From Pirellula sp. SH-Sr6A (lineage in GTDB: Bacteria; Planctomycetota; Planctomycetia; Pirellulales; Pirellulaceae): a stretch of 64,000 nt of DNA. This document shows, piece by piece, positions 51,677 to 59,246 of this stretch. The notes beneath the pieces are model-generated. The model saw only the letters and a list, made by a program, of their open reading frames with translations. It made no database searches and was not told the origin of the DNA. Position 1 is the stretch's first letter. Each line of letters starts with the position of its first letter. The position numbers were made by a program, and so were the translations under genes. Where the stretch lies: contig NZ_CP011272.1 in assembly GCF_001610875.1 (NCBI RefSeq), positions 310,001 through 374,000 on the forward strand, written 5' to 3'.

Positions 51677-52975
51677 ATGCTGCTGCACCGATTCATTCCT
51701 CCCTATGCCCGAGTTAGACATCTGGGTGGCGTTATAGCCTTGGGGTGTGTGCTCGCTCTTTTTTGCGTTGCGATGTCCGCTGTCGCAGTGGGCGAAGAGC
51801 CATCACCTGATAATCATCGAATCGCCGTGCGAGTGGGGAAAGTCATCACATGCGCTGGCGAACCGATCCTCGATGGCGTTATCCTTATCGAGAACGGAAA
51901 GATCCAATCCGTAGGTCCATTTGCTAGTCTGACGATCCCAGAGGGTTGCAGCGTGATTCACCATCCCGATTCGTTCGCGATGCCTGGCCTCATCGAGGCG
52001 CATTCGCACGTAGGAGGGACTGGGGATTTGAATGAGATGGTTTATCAAACCAACCCAGAACTTCGGAACTGGGACCAGATCATTCCTCACAATGAAAAGC
52101 TCAAAGTGGCCATCGCAGGGGGTGTCACCACCGTCTGCTTTATCCCAGGTAGCGGAACCAACATGGGCGGCTGGGGAACGCTGATGAAAACTGGCCCTGG
52201 CAAACTTTCCGAAATCATCCTCAAAGCGCCGGGGGTTCTTAAGATCGCCCAAGCGGGGAACCCGGAACGGAGCGCTGGCGAGGTAGGTTCGGGTCGGATG
52301 GGCATGAATCACGTGATCCGTCAACAACTCCTCGAGGGACGTCTTTACGTTCAACAATGGGATGCGTACGAGTCGGGCAAGACGACGGTGAAACCAGAAT
52401 TCAATCTGCGTTTGGAGTACTTCAAGCCCTTGTTCCATCGCGAGATCCCCGTCGTCGTACACACACAGCAATACCAAGTCGTTCAATCGACCCTCCGAAT
52501 GCTTGTCGACGAAATGAATCTGAAGATCGTGATCGACCACGGGACGTTTGATGCGTTTAAGCTGGCCGAGGAGGTCAACAAGCGGGGCATACCCGTCATG
52601 GCAGGTCCTCGGGGCTTTTGGATGGACCCTGCAAATGGCCAGATTCGCGGCATCGTCGTCGAGTATGCCAATCGAGGGACGACGCTCCTCGGAGTCAACA
52701 CCGACGCGCCTGTGATTCCGCAGGAGGAGCTCTCATTTCAAGCGACGATGGCAGTCAGGTATGGCTGGGATGAAGAGAAAGCCATTCGCGGCTTGACGAT
52801 CGAAGCAGCTCGCGCCTTGATGATAGAGGATCGGGTCGGGTCACTCGAACCCGGCAAGGACGCGGATATCGTGATCTCGACCGGTTCGCTGATCGACCCA
52901 CGTCACTATGTCAAGCAAGTCTTCATCAACGGGAAGAGCGTCTATGACATTCAAGTGGACAGGAGAAGGTTTTAA
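51677..52975 (+). CDS. Exported amidohydrolase, active site intact
   Basis: This 432-residue protein is the only one of the seven related genes with a full metal site. It has HxH in PGLIEAHSHVGGTG (His109, His111), His262 in IPVVVHTQQYQ, His288 in LKIVIDHGTFDAF and Asp343 in LGVNTDAPVIPQEE. The signal segment is GVIALGCVLALFCVAMSAVA. It belongs to the imidazolonepropionase/dipeptidase-like group of amidohydrolases, with GGVTTVCFIPGSGTNMGGWG and SLEPGKDADIVISTGSL. The substrate is unknown. It starts 1 base after the upstream stop and ends 6 bases before the next start, so it is clearly part of one operon with the inactive relatives. Confidence 0.9.
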   Translation: MLLHRFIPPYARVRHLGGVIALGCVLALFCVAMSAVAVGEEPSPDNHRIAVRVGKVITCAGEPILDGVILIENGKIQSVGPFASLTIPEGCSVIHHPDSFAMPGLIEAHSHVGGTGDLNEMVYQTNPELRNWDQIIPHNEKLKVAIAGGVTTVCFIPGSGTNMGGWGTLMKTGPGKLSEIILKAPGVLKIAQAGNPERSAGEVGSGRMGMNHVIRQQLLEGRLYVQQWDAYESGKTTVKPEFNLRLEYFKPLFHREIPVVVHTQQYQVVQSTLRMLVDEMNLKIVIDHGTFDAFKLAEEVNKRGIPVMAGPRGFWMDPANGQIRGIVVEYANRGTTLLGVNTDAPVIPQEELSFQATMAVRYGWDEEKAIRGLTIEAARALMIEDRVGSLEPGKDADIVISTGSLIDPRHYVKQVFINGKSVYDIQVDRRRF

Positions 52976-52981
52976 ACACGC

Positions 52982-54295
52982 ATGAAAAGTCCATTTGCAA
53001 TAAAATATTGTCGTTGGCTTCCATCGCGGCACAACGCTAACGCGTTAGCTTGGGCGGTACTCCCAGTTGTTTCGTGGATTTCCGTAGGCGAAATGCTTGG
53101 AAACGATGCGGTCGTGATACGAAACGCGACGATACATACCTTGACCGATCCCAAGCCATTGGAGAATGCCACCTTGCTCATCGAGGACGGCAAGGTGAAG
53201 AGCGTAGGGAAAGATACAGCGATTCCAATCGATGCCCAAATCCTCGACGGCACCAACAAACACGTCACGCCAGGATTTCTTTCCGTCTTCTATCCGCTAA
53301 CACTCCAAGCGGAGAATTCGTCGGAAGAGACTCGAACCGTCGTTGTCGGGGGAAGAACGTTTACGCTAGGAGGGCGTTCTCCCACGGCCCGCGGTCCGCT
53401 ACAGAAGGTATCGGAACTGATTCGAAAGGACGCGATCGACTGGAGGCCGCTCTTGCGTTCCGGAATCACCACGGCGCATGTCATTGCACCCGGCTATTCC
53501 TACACGGCCATCGTGATACCATCTAACTATTCTGAAGAGAATCCATCGGAATTGAAAGTCTTGAAGGAGGATGGATTCCTGGGAGTGACGGTGACCAACA
53601 ACGAACGTAGTCTGGACCTACTTCGAAGCAATCTAAAGCCCCCGTCTTCGAATCGAGGTTCTCGCGGTCCCTCCGCTTCTCCTGCGAACAATTCAGGTAA
53701 TGCAGGAGCCAGCGGCCCCTCGACTCCTCCGGAATCGTCGGATGAGCAAAAGCTATGGGCAGAAGTTCGCGAGGGGACCAAACCCATTGTGATCAATTGC
53801 AATAATGCCGCAACGATTCTTCATGTCGAGTCGATTCTCAAAGAGTTTCCAAAAGCAAAGGTGCAGTGGATTGTTAATGGAGCGGATGCGTATGCGGCGC
53901 GTCAAAGCATTCGAAAGGACCAATCGGTTTTACTCTTGCCACCTCGCATCGATCTGATTCCGAACTCTCGGGTGCGTGTGAACGTTCCTGCACTGGCTGC
54001 TAAAGAGAAGATCCCTTTTGCGATTGCCCTGGGGCAACGTTCGATCGATTTGACCGAATCCCAGGCATCCCCGACGTTTGCACTTGGGGTCCTGATCAAG
54101 ACCGGACTTTCGGAATTCGAGGCGCTAGCGTCGGTTACTTCGACACCTGCGAAGTTGCTGGGACTTGAGAAGACCCACGGCATGATAGCACCAGGATCAC
54201 AAGCCGATTTGATTTTGTTCGACGGTCCACCTTTTGATGTGGCTACCGAAATCGAAACGTTGCTCTTGGAAGGTAAAGTCGTTTATGAAAACTAA
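52982..54295 (+). CDS. Exported amidohydrolase-fold protein with Ser/Gly/Pro linker
   Basis: This 437-residue protein keeps AVVIRNATIHTLTDPKPLEN, ATLLIEDGKVKSVGKDTAIP, HVTPGFLSVFYPLTLQAENS (HxH lost) and LRSGITTAHVIAPGYSYTAI, then VTSTPAKLLGLEKTHGMIAP and SQADLILFDGPPFD. A Ser/Gly/Asn/Pro-rich linker (about 53635-53745) precedes the strand TKPIVINCNNAATI, at the site where its relatives carry charged linkers. The N-terminal hydrophobic stretch (ALAWAVLPVVSWISVGEM) may be a signal or anchor. It overlaps the next gene by 11 bases. Confidence 0.8.
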   Translation: MKSPFAIKYCRWLPSRHNANALAWAVLPVVSWISVGEMLGNDAVVIRNATIHTLTDPKPLENATLLIEDGKVKSVGKDTAIPIDAQILDGTNKHVTPGFLSVFYPLTLQAENSSEETRTVVVGGRTFTLGGRSPTARGPLQKVSELIRKDAIDWRPLLRSGITTAHVIAPGYSYTAIVIPSNYSEENPSELKVLKEDGFLGVTVTNNERSLDLLRSNLKPPSSNRGSRGPSASPANNSGNAGASGPSTPPESSDEQKLWAEVREGTKPIVINCNNAATILHVESILKEFPKAKVQWIVNGADAYAARQSIRKDQSVLLLPPRIDLIPNSRVRVNVPALAAKEKIPFAIALGQRSIDLTESQASPTFALGVLIKTGLSEFEALASVTSTPAKLLGLEKTHGMIAPGSQADLILFDGPPFDVATEIETLLLEGKVVYEN

Positions 54296-55868
54296 TCGAT
54301 CGTGGATGCGACTTTGGTTGCTAGGGCTAATGGGCTGTTCGATCGTGGGCGCCGACACGTATGCGTGGCAGCCGCCCGGCGGACGTGGCCCGAATCGAGG
54401 TCCTCAGCGCGAAGATAGCAGGCAACGCACGGCACCGTCCGAAGATGAGAAAAAGCAATCTGCTGCACCCAAACCGGAGCCCGAGTGGCTTGCGATCGTT
54501 GGAGGAGATGTGCATACCGTTTCACGGGAAGTCATCCGGCGTGGGACTGTTCTTATCGAGAACGGGAAGATCAAGGCGATCGGGACTAATGTCGATATTC
54601 CAGAAAAGGCCACGCGGATCGATGCAACTGGAAAATGGGTTACTCCCGGCTTCATAGCCTTGAATATGTCCGGTGTTGGTGTTTCGGGTGGAGCGGACGG
54701 AAAGCTCGCCGATGAATTCAATCCGTTTGATCGCAATATCCAATTTTCACTTTCGGTCGGTATCACCTCGGGGGCCGTTCAAGTTCGAGGCGGCGGGCAA
54801 GGGCGAGGTCGTCGCGGTGTCGAGGCGGACGCAGCCACGGTCCGTCCAAACGATGAGTTCTACGAAGTGACAGAACGCTTCCCTGGTTTCGATCCGGACT
54901 CGAGCGAATTGGAGCGAACCTCGCAATCGATGGAACGGAGAGCCTATGGGGAATTGGTGCAGCTTTGCCCCTGCTGCAGTCTCCCGATCCTACCGACGGA
55001 GCCCATCGCTCCGACCCCTCCTTCTCCGATCGTCCCACAAAAGAGCTCGGTCATTAAGATGTCGTTCGGGCAGTTAGAGGGCATGCTCGTAAAGGAGGTC
55101 GCATTTTTGGACTTAACGCCAGGCGCGTTGAGCGGCGCGACCAATCAATCTGCCTGGCGCGATCAGATCCAGAAAGCCAAGCAATACCTAAAGGACCAAG
55201 CGGCTCACGAGCAAGCGACGCGGGAAGGGAAGCGAGAAAACCCTCCTCGCAAACCGGTGAGCGATGAAATTCTTAGTTTAGTGAAAAAGGAGATCGCCCT
55301 TCGGATTCCTGCGAGCCGTGTCACCGAAATGCGTGAGCTTTGTCAACTATCGAAAGATCTGGACTACCGGCTGGTGATCAAGGGAGGGATCGAAGGTTGG
55401 GTTATTCCTAAAGATTTAGCGGAGGCAAATGTCGGTTTGACCATCACCCCACGTGTGCGACGGGAACCCAGATTCGGTGAGGAGGATAGTTCGGGAAGCT
55501 GGATTGAATTGCCACGCGTCCTTGAATCAGCAGGGATACCATTTGCGGTGGAACCGCTCGAAGGTGCTGTGAGCATGGTCGGTTTAGCGGGACGAGATCT
55601 GATGAGTCTACCCCTCGAAGCTGCGTTTGCAGTGCGAGGTGGTGCGAGCGAGGCCAAGGCGTTAGCGGCAATCACGCTAGTTCCTGCCGCGATGCTTGGG
55701 TTAGAAGATCGGCTTGGAGCGATCGAGGTTGGCCGTGATGCGGATTTGCTCATCCTCAATGGCAATCCCCTCGATTATCGCACCTACGTAGAAACGTCGA
55801 TCGTGAATGGTCGACCTCGTTACCAACGCGACCAAGATTTCGTCTTACCCGTTTACGAACGAAAATAG
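54285..55868 (+). CDS. Exported amidohydrolase-fold protein with Cys-rich insert
   Basis: This 527-residue protein is the last gene of the cluster. A signal peptide (MRLWLLGLMGCSIVGADTYA) is followed by a Gly/Arg/Pro/Gln-rich linker. The fold frame is EWLAIVGGDVHTVSREVIRR, GTVLIENGKIKAIGTNVDIP, KWVTPGFIALNMSGVGVSGG (HxH lost) and ITLVPAAMLGLEDRLGAIEV with GRDADLLILNGNPL. An insert has LVQLCPCCSLPILPTEPIAP, a CPCC cluster that might bind a metal or form disulfides. The start at 54285 has GGAAGG upstream and overlaps the previous gene by 11 bases. A weak stem follows the stop, and no convincing terminator was found. Confidence 0.8.
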   Translation: MKTNRSWMRLWLLGLMGCSIVGADTYAWQPPGGRGPNRGPQREDSRQRTAPSEDEKKQSAAPKPEPEWLAIVGGDVHTVSREVIRRGTVLIENGKIKAIGTNVDIPEKATRIDATGKWVTPGFIALNMSGVGVSGGADGKLADEFNPFDRNIQFSLSVGITSGAVQVRGGGQGRGRRGVEADAATVRPNDEFYEVTERFPGFDPDSSELERTSQSMERRAYGELVQLCPCCSLPILPTEPIAPTPPSPIVPQKSSVIKMSFGQLEGMLVKEVAFLDLTPGALSGATNQSAWRDQIQKAKQYLKDQAAHEQATREGKRENPPRKPVSDEILSLVKKEIALRIPASRVTEMRELCQLSKDLDYRLVIKGGIEGWVIPKDLAEANVGLTITPRVRREPRFGEEDSSGSWIELPRVLESAGIPFAVEPLEGAVSMVGLAGRDLMSLPLEAAFAVRGGASEAKALAAITLVPAAMLGLEDRLGAIEVGRDADLLILNGNPLDYRTYVETSIVNGRPRYQRDQDFVLPVYERK

Positions 55869-56053
55869 CCTAGGGTTCTCCACTTCTTCGCCACTAGGGC
55901 CAGCATGTCTATCAAGCTACCTCATCACCGCCACGGATAAAAACATCTTTCCGTCGCCGTACCAAGCGAAGTCTTCCCAATCCACCTTTCCTTATCGCTC
56001 CAAGTCCCGCTGCCCACCCCCCCCCAAATCCCCCTCACTCACCTCCCCCCAAT

Positions 56054-56438
56054 CCGAGGCACCCACCTATTAATTAGGATGCACCCACCTATCACCTTCT
56101 CACCTAATTAGGTGGAAACAATTAGGTGGGTGCCTCTTATTGAGCCGTTGCGACTTGGCGCCTTCGCGAGAAAACTCCCTCCCCCCCATTAGGTGGGTGC
56201 CTTCTATTTACCCTCACCTAATTAGGAGGCGCCCACCTCCCCTACTCCCCATTAGATGGGTGCATCCTATTTCTATTAGGTGGGTGCTTCCTATCAAAAA
56301 AGTGGGTGCCTCTTATTTCCCCATTAAGTGGGTGCCCCCAATCCCCCGTTTATTAGGTGGGTGCCCCGAATCCCCCTTTTGCGTCTTGGCGCCTTCGCGA
56401 GAAACCTCCCTCCCCCCCATTAGGTGGGTGCCTCTCAT
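56054..56438 (+). repeat. Short G-rich repeat array C (upstream of transposase copy 2)
   Basis: Eight forward units start near 56120, 56188, 56251, 56275, 56296, 56323, 56352 and 56419, with core GGTGGGTGCC and mostly ATTA leaders. Three units are inverted (about 56056-56072, 56077-56093 and 56216-56237). A perfect 14-base palindrome CACCTAATTAGGTG lies at 56101-56114, where an inverted and a direct leader meet. The second motif TTGGCGCCTTCGCGAGAAAN occurs at about 56155-56174 and 56386-56405. The last 66 bases are shared with array A. No gene is supported here or in the preceding 185 bases after the amidohydrolase cluster. Confidence 0.85.
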
Positions 56439-57717
56439 TTACCCCTCTCCAAAAAGTTCACCTATTTGGTTGCATCCCTTCCTTCAATCCCATAAGGTGA
56501 TGGGATCTACACCCCGAACTTCTTGGAGAGATCCACCATGTCCAGCACGCTCCGCTGTGAGCAGTTCGTCAGCGACGAAATCTGCCTTGTTCATTGCTAC
56601 CATCGCTGTGTCCGTCGCGCCTTCCTCACAGGCATCGATGAGCTCACCCAGAAAGACTACACCCACCGCAGAGAATGGATTCGCCAGCGCCTGGAGTCCC
56701 TGGCCTCTGTCTTCGGTATCGACGTTCTCCAATATGCCGTCCTATCCAATCACCTCCATGTCATCCTCCGCAATCGCCCCGATGTCGTGAAGACTTGGTC
56801 CGACGTAGAAGTCGCCACCCGCTGGCTAAGACTCTTTCCAGGCACCCGAATCCTCGATGTCTTGGCCGAGCCCAACGAGGAGGATGTCCGAAGCGCTGTA
56901 GCCAATCCCGAGAAGATCCAAGAGTATCGCAGCCGACTCTCCGATATCTCTTGGTTCATGCGTTCTCTTGCAGAAGTCATCGCTAGGCGAGCCAATGCAG
57001 AAGATGAATGCAGTGGCTGCTTCTGGGATGGCCGATTCAAAGCGAAGCGGCTTCTCGATGAAGCGGGTTTGCTGGCCTGCGCCATGTATGTGGATCTCAA
57101 TGTCTTGCGCGCGAACCTGGCCGCAACAATCGAACTCTCGATGCACACGTCGGTGTTTGATCGAATCGAGGCTGCCAAGGGAGCGATGATCGAATCCTCG
57201 GCTCTGGATCGTATTCCCTTGTCCCGGGAGGAATCGATCGCGAGGAGGACCAAGATGACGCTCGAGGAGCAGAAGAAGGCTCGTAAGCAGACTGGCCCCC
57301 GTCCACTGGTCCCCCGAGACGCCTGGTTGGCCCCTTTGACGCTCGACCCCGGAGTGGACGCGTTTGATCCGCAGGCCAGCACCAATGGTCTGCGCGCCAG
57401 CAACCGAGGGTTCTTGAAGATGAACCTGGAGGACTATGTGAAGTTGTTGCAATGGACTGCTAAGCAGAAGGATCATCCGCCAGGGAGCGTGTGTCGGGTT
57501 CCTGAATCCTTAGAGCCCTTGTTTACCGGCTTGGGAGTGGAACCGAGCATGTGGTGCGACTTGGTGTGGAACTACACGAAGTACTTTGGGACAAGCCGTT
57601 GTAGTGGGAATCCCAAGGCGATGATCGCCGACGCGGAGCGGACCCACAAACGCTGGAGTCGCGGCCAGCGCCAAGCTGCCGCTTGCTTCGCCTAGCGGGG
57701 AGCGATTCGCGACAACT
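56373..57717 (+). repeat. Long direct repeat, copy 2 (partner at 12641-13985)
   Basis: This matches copy 1 at a constant offset without gaps. Upstream of 56373 and downstream of 57717 the sequences diverge into related but rearranged repeat arrays. The near identity over 1.3 kb implies recent duplication or gene conversion. Confidence 0.85.
56538..57695 (+). CDS. Y1/HUH transposase of IS200/RAYT type, copy 2
   Basis: This 385-residue protein is identical in sequence to that of copy 1. The HUH motif NHLHVILRNRP and the GRFKAKRLLDE...MYVDLNVLRANL segment are intact. Two silent differences from copy 1 were noticed (in codons for Ala of LAEPNEED and Leu of SLAEV), plus one base in the leader. 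The ATG at 56538 has GGAG 9 bases upstream. It is flanked upstream by array C and downstream by array D. There is no sign of transposon ends, so it may be immobile and act on the repeats, as RAYTs are thought to do on REPs. Confidence 0.85.
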   Translation: MSSTLRCEQFVSDEICLVHCYHRCVRRAFLTGIDELTQKDYTHRREWIRQRLESLASVFGIDVLQYAVLSNHLHVILRNRPDVVKTWSDVEVATRWLRLFPGTRILDVLAEPNEEDVRSAVANPEKIQEYRSRLSDISWFMRSLAEVIARRANAEDECSGCFWDGRFKAKRLLDEAGLLACAMYVDLNVLRANLAATIELSMHTSVFDRIEAAKGAMIESSALDRIPLSREESIARRTKMTLEEQKKARKQTGPRPLVPRDAWLAPLTLDPGVDAFDPQASTNGLRASNRGFLKMNLEDYVKLLQWTAKQKDHPPGSVCRVPESLEPLFTGLGVEPSMWCDLVWNYTKYFGTSRCSGNPKAMIADAERTHKRWSRGQRQAAACFA

Positions 57718-57952
57718 GGCGACCGGCAAGTAGCAAGTGGCTCCGCTAGCTCCGGTTCCCCACCTTGGAGCCTGAGCCAGAACGTCCGCTCTCCAGTCTC
57801 CCTCTCTCCCATCTCCCTCTCTTCGCCCTCCTGCATTCTCGGGTCCGGCTCGCCGCTGCGCCCATCCGAGCCCAATCCCTCTAAATTCCAGCCCCCCAGG
57901 CCACTTCCGCCCCCAACTCCACCCCAAACCCTGTCCCCCCTCCGTCCCCTCC

Positions 57953-58239
57953 AAAAGATGGGTGCCTGCTATCAAAAGGTGGGTGCCTGCTATTTGAGGA
58001 ACGATTGAAAAGATGGGTGCCTGCTTTCGGGATTGCTCCAAAAGATTGCTATCAAAAGATGGGTGCCTACTATCGGGAATGATTTGAATAGGTGGGTGCC
58101 TGCTATTGGGAATTTCTGCGTCTTGGCGCCTTCGCGAGATACCTCTTCCCCCCAAAAAGGTGGGTGCCTGCTATTTGAGGAACGATTGAATAGATGGGTG
58201 TCCTTAATTGAGAGCGCTGAATAGATGGGTGCCTGCTAG
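57953..58239 (+). repeat. Short G-rich repeat array D (downstream of transposase copy 2)
   Basis: Eight same-direction units start near 57953, 57974, 58008, 58054, 58087, 58154, 58189 and 58220. The leaders are A-rich (AAAAGATGGGTGCCTGCTAT type), as in array B. One remnant (about 58039-58053) has lost the core but keeps AAAAGAT and TGCTATC. One TTGGCGCCTTCGCGAGATAC motif lies at about 58123-58142. The preceding 57718-57952 stretch is C-rich spacer similar to 13986-14212. Confidence 0.85.
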
Positions 58240-58580
58240 TGAGGGAGTGTGCATGGCAGTTGCGACGACCGCGATGCCTCCGATCAACGGCGCGGTAGCC
58301 GATTCCGTTTTACGGCGCGTTGGATTCGGGGTGCACAATCGGCCGCGTTTGTCATGCAGCGAGAAAGTCGACTTTTTGCTATGCTGAAGTTGCGGTGGGC
58401 GATTAGATCGTTTACCCTTGACCATCCTTGGCTCTCCTGGGGGCAGTTATGTGTGGTAACTAACTTGTCCCTTGAGGGCCATTTTCGTTTCAAGAGCAAT
58501 TCTCGCTCATCACTGAATTGCTCTCACATCTTTGCCTAAAGTGCAGTAAAACAGCGTGCTGCTAAACCATCAAGTTCCGC
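58240..58580. other. Intergenic region after array D, nothing recognised
   Basis: A short open frame on the plus strand (58249-58539) has no recognisable domain or ribosome site and is probably chance. I see no terminator or promoter that I would defend. Confidence 0.4.
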
Positions 58581-59183
58581 TTAACGCAGGGGTACGGATT
58601 CGATTTTCCAATCGTCTCCTTCTTTCACGAATTGAAGGTCGATGCGTGTACGACGCGCCTTCGACTTGGCCCATGCACTATTTACTTTCAGAAGTGCGGT
58701 GAACGATGAGCGAATCCGTATCGGATTCGAATCTTTGAAGTCAGGATCGAGTAGCCCATGAGTGTCTCTCAGTAGAGCGACGGCGGTACCCCGGGCTGCA
58801 TGCTCTTGTACTTCAACCACCGCGGATTGAACAAAACGATGGTATCTCAGATGAAAGACAATTCCCATGTTGATGTGAGGATCAGTAGTCCTGTACCTCT
58901 CATAACAAGTGACCAATATCGGTTGCAACTCTCCAATCATTGCCTCCCATCGTACATCCAAAGGCTGGATTTCACGCTCCCATCGTTGGATGCTGGCTCG
59001 TATAGATCGCAGGTGAGAGTCGTGCTGCTCTCGCATCTCCTCGGGATCTGTCAAATGACTTGAATCGATTCGATGGGGAAGAATCCCATCAAGAACCGAC
59101 GATGGAAACTCGTACTTGAGAAAGATTCGCCCAGCTTCTTTTGCAAGCTTCTCGTCTCGAAGCAAATCGTGGGTGCTTACCAT
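58581..59183 (-). CDS. Protein of unknown function, possibly 5'-truncated
   Basis: This 200-residue protein has no recognised family. It has a predicted helical first half with charged heptad-like segments (EEMREQHDSHLRSIRASIQR) and a C-terminal part ending RTRIDLQFVKEGDDWKIESV, a pattern seen at the end of NTF2-like domains. The ATG at 59183 lacks a clear ribosome site, and the frame stays open upstream for about 25 codons (ADEFACYSGFQRSKFTYEI) to a TAG inside the presumed end of the neighbouring IS256 element. The insertion may therefore have removed an original N-terminus. No signal peptide is visible in the retained part. Confidence 0.55.
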   Translation of the reverse strand: MVSTHDLLRDEKLAKEAGRIFLKYEFPSSVLDGILPHRIDSSHLTDPEEMREQHDSHLRSIRASIQRWEREIQPLDVRWEAMIGELQPILVTCYERYRTTDPHINMGIVFHLRYHRFVQSAVVEVQEHAARGTAVALLRDTHGLLDPDFKDSNPIRIRSSFTALLKVNSAWAKSKARRTRIDLQFVKEGDDWKIESVPLR

Positions 59184-59246
59184 AATTTCGTAAGTAAACT
59201 TGCTTCTTTGAAACCCTGAATAGCAAGCAAACTCGTCGGCCCACGA

